Shown piece by piece: positions 55,835-64,000 of a stretch of DNA of 64,000 bases (positions are counted from its first letter, which is position 1; each line of letters starts with the position of its first letter). Under the pieces are notes generated by a model, which did not search any database, was not told where the DNA came from, and saw nothing but the letters and a program-made list of their open reading frames with translations. The DNA is from Sneathiella chinensis (GTDB lineage Bacteria > Pseudomonadota > Alphaproteobacteria > Sneathiellales > Sneathiellaceae), in the NCBI RefSeq assembly GCF_012720115.1, contig NZ_VNWN01000002.1, positions 124,001 through 188,000 of the forward strand, written 5' to 3'. Made by a program: the position numbers and the translations under genes.

Positions 55835-57166
55835 ATGCATAATGATACCATCTTCGCGCTGGCCAGTGGCCGGGGCCGGGCAGGGGTGGCGGTTGTCCGT
55901 TTGAGCGGACCGGACGCCTTTGCCATTCTTGAGAAACTGACAGATCGGCCGCTACCGGCGGTTCGGCGTGCCGCCGTGCGCGATATCTACAGTCTGGATC
56001 GGTTCTTTGTCATCGATCAGGCCCTTGTTCTGTTGTTTGAGGGGCCGGGCAGTTTTACCGGCGAAGATGTGGTGGAAATTCATCTGCATGGTGGACCGGC
56101 CCTGATAACGGCCCTGTTCGACCAGTTGATCCAGTTGCCGGATACCCGGCCGGCCGATCCCGGCGAATATACCCGCCGGGCGTTTGAGCATGGCAAGCTG
56201 GACCTGACGGAAGCCGAGGGGCTGGGGGATCTGGTCAATGCGGAAACCCATGCCCAGCATCAACAGGCACTGCGCCAGATGCGGGGCGAGCTTGGCGAGA
56301 TTTATACCCGCTGGCGCGAGGAACTGATTTCCTATCTGGCCCATCTGGAGGCGGATATCGATTTTCCCGATGAAGACCTGCCCGACGGGGTGGCCGGATT
56401 GGTTCGGCCCAAGATCGCCGCTTTGAAATCGGAAATCCGTCAGCATCTGGCCGATGGCCATCGGGGTGAGAAAATCCGCGAGGGGCTGGATGTTGTCATT
56501 CTGGGCGCACCCAATGTGGGGAAATCCAGCCTTCTCAACAAGCTGGCCCGCCGGGAAGTGGCCATCGTCTCGGAGCAGGCGGGCACCACCCGCGATATTG
56601 TTGAGGTGCATCTGGATCTGGCCGGCTATCCGGTCACCATTGCCGATACGGCCGGTATCCGCGAAGCCACCGACCAGATCGAGCAGGAAGGGGTGCGGCG
56701 CGCCCGCGCCCGTGCCGAGAATGCCGATATTCGTATTTTCATGACCGAGCCCGGTGACCCGCCCTTGGCGGAAACCGAGTTCGGGGACATGGTGACCGAG
56801 GCAAGTTATCACCTGATCAACAAGCAGGACCTTCTGGATCAGGCAGACCGGACGCCGGGACATGACCGGCAGTTCCTGATTTCTGTCCGAACGGAGGAAG
56901 GGCTGAACCGGTTCCTGACCCGGCTGGAAGAAGACGTGGTTCGGTTGCTGGATGTGTCGGGGGCGCCGTCCCTCACACGGGTGCGCCATCGTCAGGCTCT
57001 GGAAGAATGCTGCGCCTCGCTGGAACGGTTTGAGCAGGCCCCCGAACAGGAACTGGCCGCAGAGGATGTCCGGCTGGCGGCCCGGGCGTTGGGTCGAATC
57101 ACCGGTCGGGTCGATGTAGAGGATATTCTGGATGTTGTTTTCGGCGATTTCTGTATCGGAAAATAG
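55835..57166 (+). CDS. mnmE: tRNA uridine-5-carboxymethylaminomethyl modification GTPase MnmE
   Basis: Works with MnmG to modify the wobble uridine of certain tRNAs. 443 residues: N-terminal tetrahydrofolate-binding domain (MHNDTIFALASGRGRAGVAV; YTRRAFEHGKLDLTEAEGL), helical domain and inserted G domain with P-loop GAPNVGKS (224-231), and C-terminal CIGK (440-443), the diagnostic motif. The weak ribosome-binding site is compensated by closeness to the upstream gene. A parS site lies between it and mnmG. Confidence 0.98.
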   Translation: MHNDTIFALASGRGRAGVAVVRLSGPDAFAILEKLTDRPLPAVRRAAVRDIYSLDRFFVIDQALVLLFEGPGSFTGEDVVEIHLHGGPALITALFDQLIQLPDTRPADPGEYTRRAFEHGKLDLTEAEGLGDLVNAETHAQHQQALRQMRGELGEIYTRWREELISYLAHLEADIDFPDEDLPDGVAGLVRPKIAALKSEIRQHLADGHRGEKIREGLDVVILGAPNVGKSSLLNKLARREVAIVSEQAGTTRDIVEVHLDLAGYPVTIADTAGIREATDQIEQEGVRRARARAENADIRIFMTEPGDPPLAETEFGDMVTEASYHLINKQDLLDQADRTPGHDRQFLISVRTEEGLNRFLTRLEEDVVRLLDVSGAPSLTRVRHRQALEECCASLERFEQAPEQELAAEDVRLAARALGRITGRVDVEDILDVVFGDFCIGK

Positions 57167-57202
57167 CCTTTTTTGCGTGGTTTCACAGGGTGCTATGTGA
57201 CA

Positions 57203-57218
57203 TGTTTCACGTGAAACA
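57203..57218. other. parS: parS centromere site 1
   Basis: TGTTTCACGTGAAACA, a perfect 16-bp palindrome identical to the bacterial parS consensus bound by ParB, in the 117-base gap between mnmE and mnmG. It is 9.5 kb from the predicted oriC and 2.6 kb before parA. Confidence 0.95.
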
Positions 57219-57283
57219 TTTCCCGGAAAGAAATGGCTCAACATTTGTTTTGACTTTTGGTTCAGCATTCATAAATTTGCCCC

Positions 57284-59146
57284 ATGATTTTATATGATGT
57301 AATTGTGATTGGTGGTGGACATGCTGGCTGCGAAGCGGCGGCAGCGTCTGCACGGGTTGGTGCCAAAACCCTGCTTCTCACGCACAAACTGGAAACCATC
57401 GGGGCCATGTCCTGCAACCCGGCCATTGGCGGTCTGGGGAAGGGGCATCTGGTCCGCGAGATTGATGCCTTTGACGGCGTGATGGGCCGGGCGGCGGATG
57501 CTGCCGGCATTCAATTCCGTTTGCTGAACCGCCGCAAGGGACCGGCCGTGCGCGGCCCGCGGGCCCAGTCCGATCGCAAACTCTATAAACAGGCCATGCA
57601 GCAACTGCTTGAGGATCAGGACAATCTTGAAATCCGGGCGGACGCGGTTGAGGATCTGGTGGTTGAGGACCAGACCGTCAAGGGTGTGATCACCGCAGAC
57701 GGGACCGTCATTCGCTGCGGCAAGGTGATCCTGACAACCGGGACTTTCCTGCGCGGCCTGATCCATATGGGCGAAACCAAAATCCCCGCTGGCCGGATTG
57801 GCGATGACCCATCCAATGGCCTGTCCCTGACGCTGGAGCGGGCAGGGTTTGAACTGGGGCGTCTTAAAACCGGGACACCGGCCCGGTTGGACGGGAAAAC
57901 CATCAACTGGTCTATTTTGGAAGAACAGCCCGGCGATGATACGCCTGTGCCGTTTTCCTTCCTGACCCGCGAGATCACCACGCCGCAGGTTCCCTGTCAT
58001 ATTACCTGGACCACCGAGGAAACCCATCAGGTGATCCGCGACAACCTGCATCGGGCGCCCATGTATTCGGGCCAGATCACCGGGACAGGGCCGCGCTATT
58101 GTCCGTCTATCGAGGACAAGGTCGTTCGCTTTGCCGAAAAATCCAGCCACCAGATCTTCCTGGAACCGGAAGGGTTGGATGTGGATACGATCTATCCTAA
58201 CGGGGTGTCTACCTCTTTGCCGGCGGATGTTCAGGTGGCATTTCTGCGGTCCATGCCGGGGCTGGAAAAGGTTGAATTTTATCAGCCCGGATACGCGATT
58301 GAGTATGATTTCGTCGATCCCCGGGAATTGAAGCCGACGCTGGAAACCCGGCGTATTAAAAACCTGTATTTTGCTGGCCAGATCAATGGCACCACCGGGT
58401 ATGAGGAAGCCGCCGCGCAGGGCTTGATGGCCGGATTGAACGCGGCCTTGTCTGCCGGGGGGCGGGACCCGCTGGTTCTGGACCGGGCCGACGCCTATAT
58501 CGGCGTGATGATCGATGATCTGGTGACCCGCGGTACTAACGAGCCGTATCGCATGTTCACCTCCCGCGCTGAATATCGCCTGATCCTGCGGGCCGATAAT
58601 GCGGATAGCCGACTGACCCCGTTGGCCATGGAAGTGGGCTGCGTCGGGGCGGAGCGGGAAGGGGCCTTCCGTCAGAAAATGACAGACCTGACCGCAGCCA
58701 GCGCGTTGTTCTCATCCCTGACCCTGACCCCCAACGAAGCCCGTCAGAAAGGCCTCAATGTCAATCAGGATGGGGTTCGTCGGTCTGCGTCCGATCTTCT
58801 GGCCTATCCTGATATTGATCTGGAAGCCATTGGCGGGATCTGGCCGGAAACGAAGGACTTCTCCGCTGAGGTGCTGGAACAGGTGGCCATTGATGCCCAG
58901 TATAAAGGGTATCTGGAACGGCAGAAGGCGGACATTCGGGATTTCCGAAAAGACGAATCCCTGATCATTCCGGAAGATCTGGATTATGACCGGATCGGGG
59001 GATTGTCCAACGAGGTGGCTCTCAAGTTGAAAACCGCACACCCGACCACATTGGGGCAGGCCGCCCGAATTTCCGGCGTGACCCCGGCGGCGCTTACGGC
59101 TCTTCTGTCCTATGTCAAACGGGGCGATCACCGCAAACGAGCCTGA
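57284..59146 (+). CDS. mnmG: tRNA uridine-5-carboxymethylaminomethyl modification enzyme MnmG (GidA)
   Basis: FAD-dependent partner of MnmE in wobble uridine modification. 620 residues: N-terminal FAD site [61 protein letters not shown] and [20 protein letters not shown] are all diagnostic. A C-terminal helical domain binds MnmE. rsmG starts 13 bases after its stop. Confidence 0.98.
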   Translation: MILYDVIVIGGGHAGCEAAAASARVGAKTLLLTHKLETIGAMSCNPAIGGLGKGHLVREIDAFDGVMGRAADAAGIQFRLLNRRKGPAVRGPRAQSDRKLYKQAMQQLLEDQDNLEIRADAVEDLVVEDQTVKGVITADGTVIRCGKVILTTGTFLRGLIHMGETKIPAGRIGDDPSNGLSLTLERAGFELGRLKTGTPARLDGKTINWSILEEQPGDDTPVPFSFLTREITTPQVPCHITWTTEETHQVIRDNLHRAPMYSGQITGTGPRYCPSIEDKVVRFAEKSSHQIFLEPEGLDVDTIYPNGVSTSLPADVQVAFLRSMPGLEKVEFYQPGYAIEYDFVDPRELKPTLETRRIKNLYFAGQINGTTGYEEAAAQGLMAGLNAALSAGGRDPLVLDRADAYIGVMIDDLVTRGTNEPYRMFTSRAEYRLILRADNADSRLTPLAMEVGCVGAEREGAFRQKMTDLTAASALFSSLTLTPNEARQKGLNVNQDGVRRSASDLLAYPDIDLEAIGGIWPETKDFSAEVLEQVAIDAQYKGYLERQKADIRDFRKDESLIIPEDLDYDRIGGLSNEVALKLKTAHPTTLGQAARISGVTPAALTALLSYVKRGDHRKRA

Positions 59147-59159
59147 CGGGCGGAGTTTT

Positions 59160-59768
59160 ATGAATAAATCAGAGTTTCAGTCCAGAACCAATGTTTCACG
59201 TGAAACATTGGAGAAGCTGGAAATTTACGTCAATCTTCTGAATAAGTGGCAGAAGGCCATTAATCTGGTCAGTCGGTCCACATTGTCCGACGCATGGCTG
59301 CGGCATATTCTCGACAGCTATCAGGTTCTGGATCATGTGACAGCGAAAGAAGGGATATGGATTGATCTTGGCAGCGGGGCCGGTTTTCCGGCACTGGTGG
59401 TTGCCATTGTCAGTGATTTCGACGTTCATGTGGTCGAAAGTGATCAGAGAAAATGCCTTTTCATGCGCGAGGTTTCACGTGAAACATCGTCGCCGATCAC
59501 CGTTCACAATAGCCGAATTGAGGCTGTAAGCCCGTTTCCTGCTGATGTTATTTCAGCCCGCGCTTTGGCGTCACTGGATCGCCTGCTGGAATATTCCGTG
59601 CCCTTCGCGACAGAAAAAACCGAATTCCTGTTTTTGAAAGGACAGGATGTGGATGCGGAATTGACCAATGCGTCGAAATGTTGGAAGATGGATGCCATCA
59701 AATACCAAAGCGTTTCAAGCAGCGAAGGCAGCATTCTGAAACTGACGAATGTGCGTCATTCGGGGTAG
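59160..59768 (+). CDS. rsmG: 16S rRNA (guanine-527-N7) methyltransferase RsmG (GidB)
   Basis: 202 residues from ATG 59160; the longer frame from 59112 would overlap mnmG. The family motifs NLLNKWQKAINLVSRST and WLRHILDSYQVL precede the SAM motif DLGSGAGFPALVVAI. The coding sequence includes two parS sites, which both encode the peptide VSRET (residues 12-16 and again near 105-109). Its stop is 11 bases before parA. Confidence 0.97.
   Translation: MNKSEFQSRTNVSRETLEKLEIYVNLLNKWQKAINLVSRSTLSDAWLRHILDSYQVLDHVTAKEGIWIDLGSGAGFPALVVAIVSDFDVHVVESDQRKCLFMREVSRETSSPITVHNSRIEAVSPFPADVISARALASLDRLLEYSVPFATEKTEFLFLKGQDVDAELTNASKCWKMDAIKYQSVSSSEGSILKLTNVRHSG
59192..59207. other. parS: parS centromere site 2 (inside rsmG)
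   Basis: TGTTTCACGTGAAACA, identical to site 1. The palindrome extends four bases further on each side, making 24 bp from 59188 to 59211. It lies in codons 11-16 of rsmG (reading NVSRET), 572 bases before the parA start. Confidence 0.96.
59471..59486. other. parS: parS centromere site 3 (inside rsmG)
   Basis: GGTTTCACGTGAAACA, matching the parS consensus at 15 of 16 positions (outermost base differs). It lies in the rsmG coding region (reading EVSRET), about 280 bases after site 2 and 294 bases before parA. Confidence 0.9.
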
Positions 59769-59779
59769 GGGGCAAGGTC

Positions 59780-60583
59780 ATGGAAAAAATTGACGTTATT
59801 GGTGAATCTCGAATTCTTGCGATCGCAAACCAGAAGGGCGGCGTTGGGAAAACCACCACCGCCATCAATCTGGCAACGGCGCTGGCTGCTGTGGGGCAAA
59901 CGGTTCTGGTGATCGATATCGATCCCCAGGGCAACGCCAGCACGGGCCTTGGTGTTGAACGGGACGAACGCCAGAATAATGTTTACGATGTTTTGATGGG
60001 CGATAAACCCCTTCAGGAAGCCACCTTCAAAAGTGCCATTCCGGGGTTGGATATCGTTCCTTCCACCCCTGATCTGACCGGGGCGGAACTGGAATTGATC
60101 GAAATGGATCGTCGCAGTCATCGTCTTTATGATGCGCTGAAGACGGTTCAGGATAAATACGATTACGTTCTTATCGACTGTCCACCGTCCCTGAACCTGC
60201 TGACCTTGAACGCATTGGTTGCGGTTCAGGCGGTTATTGTTCCCCTGCAATGTGAATTTTTCGCCCTTGAAGGGCTCAGCCTGCTGATCAAGACCATTGA
60301 ACGGGTGAAAAACACCCTGAATCCGCGTCTTGAAATTCAGGGCGTTGTCCTGACCATGTTCGACAAAAGAAACAACCTGTCGGATCAGGTGGCGCAGGAT
60401 GTCCGCAATTACCTTGGGAAAAAGGTTTATGAAACGGTCATTCCAAGGAATGTGAAGGTTTCGGAAGCCCCAAGTCACGGAAAACCGGCCTTGTTATATG
60501 ATCATCGGTGCGCCGGCAGTCAGGCTTATATCAAGCTGGCGGGCGAGGTGATCCGCCGTGAAAAACAGCTGAGTGCAGCGTAA
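59780..60583 (+). CDS. parA: Chromosome-partitioning ATPase ParA (Soj)
   Basis: 267 residues from ATG 59780, preceded by GGCAAGG; the in-frame extension to 59678 overlaps rsmG. The deviant Walker A motif KGGVGKTTT is at 19-27, with VLVIDIDPQGNASTGLG and YDYVLIDCPPSLNLL. ParA forms a dynamic gradient on the nucleoid that moves ParB-parS complexes to the cell poles. parB follows 45 bases later. Confidence 0.98.
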   Translation: MEKIDVIGESRILAIANQKGGVGKTTTAINLATALAAVGQTVLVIDIDPQGNASTGLGVERDERQNNVYDVLMGDKPLQEATFKSAIPGLDIVPSTPDLTGAELELIEMDRRSHRLYDALKTVQDKYDYVLIDCPPSLNLLTLNALVAVQAVIVPLQCEFFALEGLSLLIKTIERVKNTLNPRLEIQGVVLTMFDKRNNLSDQVAQDVRNYLGKKVYETVIPRNVKVSEAPSHGKPALLYDHRCAGSQAYIKLAGEVIRREKQLSAA

Positions 60584-60628
60584 TTTTTCGATCCTGTCCT
60601 TACTATAGAAACGGAAAAAGCGGTCATA

Positions 60629-61576
60629 ATGTCGGACGAAGCAGGAAAAAGGAAACTGGGACGCGGATTGTCCGCCCTTTTGGGGGATGATGTCTCGGCG
60701 GATTATTCCGAACTGGATAAAATTCGGGCCTCCAAGGAGGTCCCGGTGGATCAATTGGAACCCAGCCCGTTTCAGCCTCGGCAGGATTGGGATCAGGAAG
60801 CCCTGGAAAGTCTGGCCAGTTCCATCGCCGAAAAAGGCATTCTTCAGCCCATTCTGGTACGGCGCAATCCTGATGATCGGGATATGTACCAGATCATTGC
60901 CGGTGAACGTCGCTGGCGGGCGGCCCAGATTGCCCAGCTTCATCAGGTCCCGGTTATTATCAAGGAACTGTCCGATGTGGACAGCCTTGAAATTGCGATC
61001 ATTGAAAATATCCAGCGGGAAGACCTGTCCGCCATTGAAGAGGCGGAAGGCTATCGCCGTCTGGCCGATGAATATAATTACACGCAGGAAACGCTGGCCA
61101 AGCAGCTTGGGAAAAGTCGCTCTCATGTGACAAATACCATGCGCCTTCTCAACCTGCCCAAGTCCGTCCAGTCCATGATCCGGTCCGGGGATTTGAGTCC
61201 GGGGGCAGCCCGAACCCTGATTACCGCCGATGATCCGGAAAAACTGGCCAAGAAAATCGTCAATGAGGGCCTTTCTGTGCGTGCAGCAGAGAAATTGGCT
61301 TATAAAAAACCGGCTCATAGAGCGAGCTCAGCGTCCCGGAGTACGAAAGATCAGGATACGCTCGCTCTAGAAGGGGATTTATCAGCGGCAATTGGGCTGA
61401 AAGTTGGCATAAATCACAAGGGAGACAGTGGCGGAAGCATCACGATTTCCTATGATCATCTGGATCAACTGGATGATATTTGCCGTCGCTTGACCCGTCA
61501 TTCCCTGATAACCGGGGGCGATGAAGATCCCTTTGAAGGGGATATTGCGGCCGCACTGGACGAAGATTTCCGATAG
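60629..61576 (+). CDS. parB: Chromosome-partitioning protein ParB (Spo0J)
   Basis: 315 residues. The N-terminal ParA-stimulating tail KRKLGRGLSALLGDD leads to the CTP-binding/clamp motif GERRWRAAQ (92-100) and ENIQREDLSAIEEAEGYRRL. The HTH (YTQETLAKQLGKSRSHVTNT) recognises parS, and the C-terminal dimer domain ends the protein. The three parS sites upstream are its expected binding sites. Confidence 0.98.
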   Translation: MSDEAGKRKLGRGLSALLGDDVSADYSELDKIRASKEVPVDQLEPSPFQPRQDWDQEALESLASSIAEKGILQPILVRRNPDDRDMYQIIAGERRWRAAQIAQLHQVPVIIKELSDVDSLEIAIIENIQREDLSAIEEAEGYRRLADEYNYTQETLAKQLGKSRSHVTNTMRLLNLPKSVQSMIRSGDLSPGAARTLITADDPEKLAKKIVNEGLSVRAAEKLAYKKPAHRASSASRSTKDQDTLALEGDLSAAIGLKVGINHKGDSGGSITISYDHLDQLDDICRRLTRHSLITGGDEDPFEGDIAAALDEDFR

Positions 61577-61634
61577 AGAAATATATTGTATTTCAATAGC
61601 TTGTGGTGATTTTTCCGATTTTTGATCGGGAAGA

Positions 61635-62657
61635 TCAGCGCCGGCGATTGGCCATGGCAATGCGCAAGAGCGCCCGGCGGCAGATGGTTTCCGCCGGATA
61701 GCCGGTGGTCTTGCAGGCCATTTCCGCCTCAAGCGTGATGGACAGGCTGGTTGCCATATGGGCCGCGTTTTTCCCTGACAATTGCATTGTCGCTTTTTGC
61801 TGGTTGAAAAAGGGAATTCCGGCTTTTTTGATGGCTTCTGACGAAGAAACGCCGCGATCCATGAACAGGGCAGCCTTGTGAAGCTGTTTCAACTGGTTCT
61901 GGATCATGCGAAGGAAGGCAATGGGGGATTCGCCCGAGAAGAAGGCCTTGTTCAGACTTTTTTCCAGAAGGGGAATATTGCCAAGCAGGGCCGCGTCAAT
62001 CACGTCAAAAACATTTTCGGCGGAACTGTCACCAATCATGGTTCTGACATCATCAAGGGTGATGGGGGTGGTATCATCCCCTTTATAGAGAACCAGTTTG
62101 TCCAGTTCCTGACGGGACAGCGCCCGGTCACCGCCGAGATTTTGCCGGAGATACTCAACCGCATCCGTATTGGCGGACAAACCGGCATTTCCAAGAACTT
62201 CGCGGATCAGGGCCGTAATATCCTGCGCCTTGTCCTTGTAGCAGGCGATTATTACCCCGAAAGAGGCACCGCTTACCAGCTTGACGAGAGAGGCCGTTTT
62301 CTTCAGATCCCCAGCCTCAATCACGATCAGGGTGTTGGAAAGATCCGCATCCAGTGCCGGTTTCAACAGGTTGGTATGGGTATTTCCGGCGCCCCGAATG
62401 CGCACCACCCGCTCACCGCCCATCATGGAAATGGCGGTGACCTCGTCCATCAGACGGGCCGGATCATCGGAGAGGTCGCCGGCAGCAATTTCGGAATAGC
62501 AGAAGGGGTCATCAAGGCTGTCTACTGCGGTCAAACACAGGGCTTTTGATCGTTCCCGGACCAGCCCCTCATCCTGACCATAGACCAGAAAAACCCGGAT
62601 TTTCTTATCCGGTTTCTTCAGGAAGTTTGACAGTTGTGCTGCCTTGAATTCCGCCAT
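61635..62657 (-). CDS. holA: DNA polymerase III delta subunit
   Basis: Clamp-loader subunit that opens the beta clamp. 340 residues, typical size; the N-terminal VFLVYGQDEGLVRERSKAL and the middle LVKLVSGASFGVIIACYKDKAQD, with YLRQNLGGDRALSRQELDKLVLY, fit alphaproteobacterial HolA. It abuts lptE with no gap (ATG immediately after the lptE stop) and converges on parB. Confidence 0.93.
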   Translation of the reverse strand: MAEFKAAQLSNFLKKPDKKIRVFLVYGQDEGLVRERSKALCLTAVDSLDDPFCYSEIAAGDLSDDPARLMDEVTAISMMGGERVVRIRGAGNTHTNLLKPALDADLSNTLIVIEAGDLKKTASLVKLVSGASFGVIIACYKDKAQDITALIREVLGNAGLSANTDAVEYLRQNLGGDRALSRQELDKLVLYKGDDTTPITLDDVRTMIGDSSAENVFDVIDAALLGNIPLLEKSLNKAFFSGESPIAFLRMIQNQLKQLHKAALFMDRGVSSSEAIKKAGIPFFNQQKATMQLSGKNAAHMATSLSITLEAEMACKTTGYPAETICRRALLRIAMANRRR

Positions 62658-63155
62658 TTATCGGCTCATGTAAACGGAAAGCTGACGGTGGATTTTCTCG
62701 GCCAGAACAAGGGCTGACCGCTTGCGGGCATTCTTTTCAGCGGCAAGGTTGGCAAAGTCCGAATCCACAATATTGAAGGATGCGATGGACTGGGCGCTGC
62801 CCTGATACAGGGTGTTCTTGCCGGTGGAATCAAGCAGCGTATAAAGCGCCGACAGGGTCAGGTTATAGCGCGTGGTCGAGTCGTCTTCCTTAATGGCAAG
62901 TCCTTGTTTTCGCTCGCTAATCTTGACCATAAGACGATATTTTGTGCCGTCCGGTGTCCCGGCAGGCGTTACCCGGTCGAGAAGCTCGTTGCGGACAATC
63001 TGGCCGGTTCGCCCCTCAATCGGCATGACATAGGTGGCGGCCAGCCTGTCACGCACGACCGAGCTGTCGTTCTGTTTTCCGTAAAGCGGCTGAAACCCGC
63101 AGGCCCCTGCAAGAAGGGCCAGCGAGATCGCGCATATCTGTTTAAATGACAACAT
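62658..63155 (-). CDS. lptE: LPS-assembly lipoprotein LptE
   Basis: 165 residues. The lipoprotein signal has a lipobox LAGAC with the acylated Cys at 19 (MLSFKQICAISLALLAGAC), then GFQPLYG, the hallmark N-terminus of LptE/RlpB. It plugs LptD in the outer membrane during LPS export. The order leuS-lptE-holA is conserved in proteobacteria. Its start overlaps the leuS stop by 14 bases. Confidence 0.93.
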   Translation of the reverse strand: MLSFKQICAISLALLAGACGFQPLYGKQNDSSVVRDRLAATYVMPIEGRTGQIVRNELLDRVTPAGTPDGTKYRLMVKISERKQGLAIKEDDSTTRYNLTLSALYTLLDSTGKNTLYQGSAQSIASFNIVDSDFANLAAEKNARKRSALVLAEKIHRQLSVYMSR

Positions 63156-64000
63156 TCACAATCCGGTTTGGGACAACAATGACCTTGCGAACAGGATTAT
63201 CCCCGATCGCCGTTTGAACATTCGGCTGGGCAAGGGCGATTTCCTCAACCTTGGCCGCATCCTCATCCTTGGCCACCTCGATCGTGGCGCGCAGCTTGCC
63301 TTTAACCTGAACCGCCATGGTAACCGTGTTATCCACGGTCAGGCTTTCGATGGCAACCGGCCACGGACTGTCGGCCAAAAGCACGTCATGACCCACGGTT
63401 TGCCACAGTTCTTCGGCCAGATGGGGCATCATGGGGCCGACGAGGCCGATCATGATTTCCATGGCTTCCCGAAGGGCGAAGGCATCGCCTTCATTACCCT
63501 CAGCGGGTTTGAAATCGGCAAGGGAACTCATGAACTTGTACAGGGCGGCGATGGCACTGTTGAAATGCAGTTTCTCGATATTGTCTGTGACCTGCACAAT
63601 GGTCTTGTGGGCCTCTTTCCGAAGGGACAGGGCCGCATCGGAGAAGGTATCCGGGGCAGGGGTGCCAGACGCCGCAGCCTTGTCCGCATTCTCGGTTACA
63701 AAGCGGTGCAGGCGATGCTTGAAGCGCCATGCGCCGGTGGCACCGGCATCGGTCCATTCCATATCCCGGTCGGGCGGGCTGTCGGACAGCACGAACCAGC
63801 GGGCCGCATCCGCGCCGAACTTGTCGATGATCTCGCCCGGATCGACAACGTTCTTCTTGGACTTGGACATTTTCTCGACGCCGCCAATGGTGACGGGCTC
63901 GCCTGTTTCCACATGGACCGGTTCGCCGGCATCATTGTGGACAACCTCGTGCGGGAACAGCCACGTGCCGTTCTTGCTGCGATAGGTTTCATGGGTGACC
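63142..64000 (-). CDS. leuS: Leucyl-tRNA synthetase, C-terminal part (partial)
   Basis: The gene runs off the right edge; about 285 C-terminal residues are visible. The class-I KMSKS motif is present (GGVEKMSKSKKNVVDP), preceded by TYRSKNGTWLFPHEVV. It is followed by the anticodon-binding helical domain and the final C-terminal domain ending VVPNRIVNVVI, as in LeuS. The start and catalytic HIGH motif lie outside the window. It is cotranscribed with lptE and holA. Confidence 0.96.
   Translation of the reverse strand, partial: VTHETYRSKNGTWLFPHEVVHNDAGEPVHVETGEPVTIGGVEKMSKSKKNVVDPGEIIDKFGADAARWFVLSDSPPDRDMEWTDAGATGAWRFKHRLHRFVTENADKAAASGTPAPDTFSDAALSLRKEAHKTIVQVTDNIEKLHFNSAIAALYKFMSSLADFKPAEGNEGDAFALREAMEIMIGLVGPMMPHLAEELWQTVGHDVLLADSPWPVAIESLTVDNTVTMAVQVKGKLRATIEVAKDEDAAKVEEIALAQPNVQTAIGDNPVRKVIVVPNRIVNVVI

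Overview
The window is a continuous piece of an alphaproteobacterial chromosome around the replication origin. Three things support this. The order hemE - non-coding gap - ppsR/maf/aroE/coaE/dnaQ/secB is the origin neighbourhood described for Caulobacter and Rickettsia. The rho/mnmE/mnmG/rsmG/parA/parB/holA/lptE/leuS run and the ubiE-ubiB-coaBC-dut versus mutM arrangement are typical of the class. RegB/RegA and MmcB are also alphaproteobacterial hallmarks. Intracellular PHB depolymerase, ubiquinone genes, LPS heptose genes and lactate-utilisation genes suggest a free-living, respiring, polyhydroxybutyrate-storing Gram-negative. I cannot place it to genus. There are no rRNA or tRNA genes, insertion sequences, prophage or CRISPR arrays that I can see.

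Layout. 1-3.2 kb: the end of a catabolic operon (TRAP small permease, M20 amidohydrolase, MmgE/PrpD protein), followed by a non-coding stretch with strong RNA structure and an intrinsic terminator. 3.5-7.8 kb (minus): ubiE, ubiB, coaBC, dut, divergent from mutM. 7.9-10.1 kb: mutM, an enoyl-CoA hydratase and rpsT. 10.6-17.6 kb: rhodanese-dnaA, then dnaN-recF-gyrB. 17.9-28.7 kb: accessory and envelope genes (secreted orphan, bifunctional PBP, AidB-like acyl-CoA dehydrogenase, Bcr/CflA efflux, YgjP- and YcgN-like proteins, PhaZ, ankyrin protein, SYLF protein, metallo-beta-lactamase-fold hydrolase). 28.8-31.5 kb: regB, regA and an orphan DNA methyltransferase. 31.6-36.0 kb: glycosyltransferase, gmhA, hldE, hldD. 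36.1-42.4 kb (minus): Tim44-like, mltA, lutABC, smr, HTH, mmcB. 42.6-47.4 kb: fxsA and secB (plus), then dnaQ-coaE-aroE-maf-ppsR (minus). 47.4-47.76 kb: predicted oriC. 47.8-51.8 kb: hemE, hemH, hemJ, rho. 51.9-55.5 kb (minus): quinone oxidoreductase, ogt and a YyaL-like protein. 55.6-64 kb: a small conserved protein, mnmE, mnmG, rsmG, parA, parB, then holA, lptE and the C-terminal part of leuS (minus).

The most coherent system here is chromosome replication and segregation. The predicted oriC (with one perfect DnaA box and several near matches next to an AT-rich tract) diverges into minus genes on its left and plus genes on its right. Three parS sites lie 9-12 kb to the right, two of them inside the rsmG coding sequence, right beside parAB. 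The initiator and clamp genes (dnaA, dnaN) lie about 35 kb to the left. The less familiar items are the structured RNA candidate at 3.2-3.5 kb, a leader before dnaN with paired GANTC sites in a perfect palindrome, an orphan methyltransferase behind regBA, and a hairpin-rich leader before rho. I found no clearly new multi-gene system. The first three of these are the best leads.
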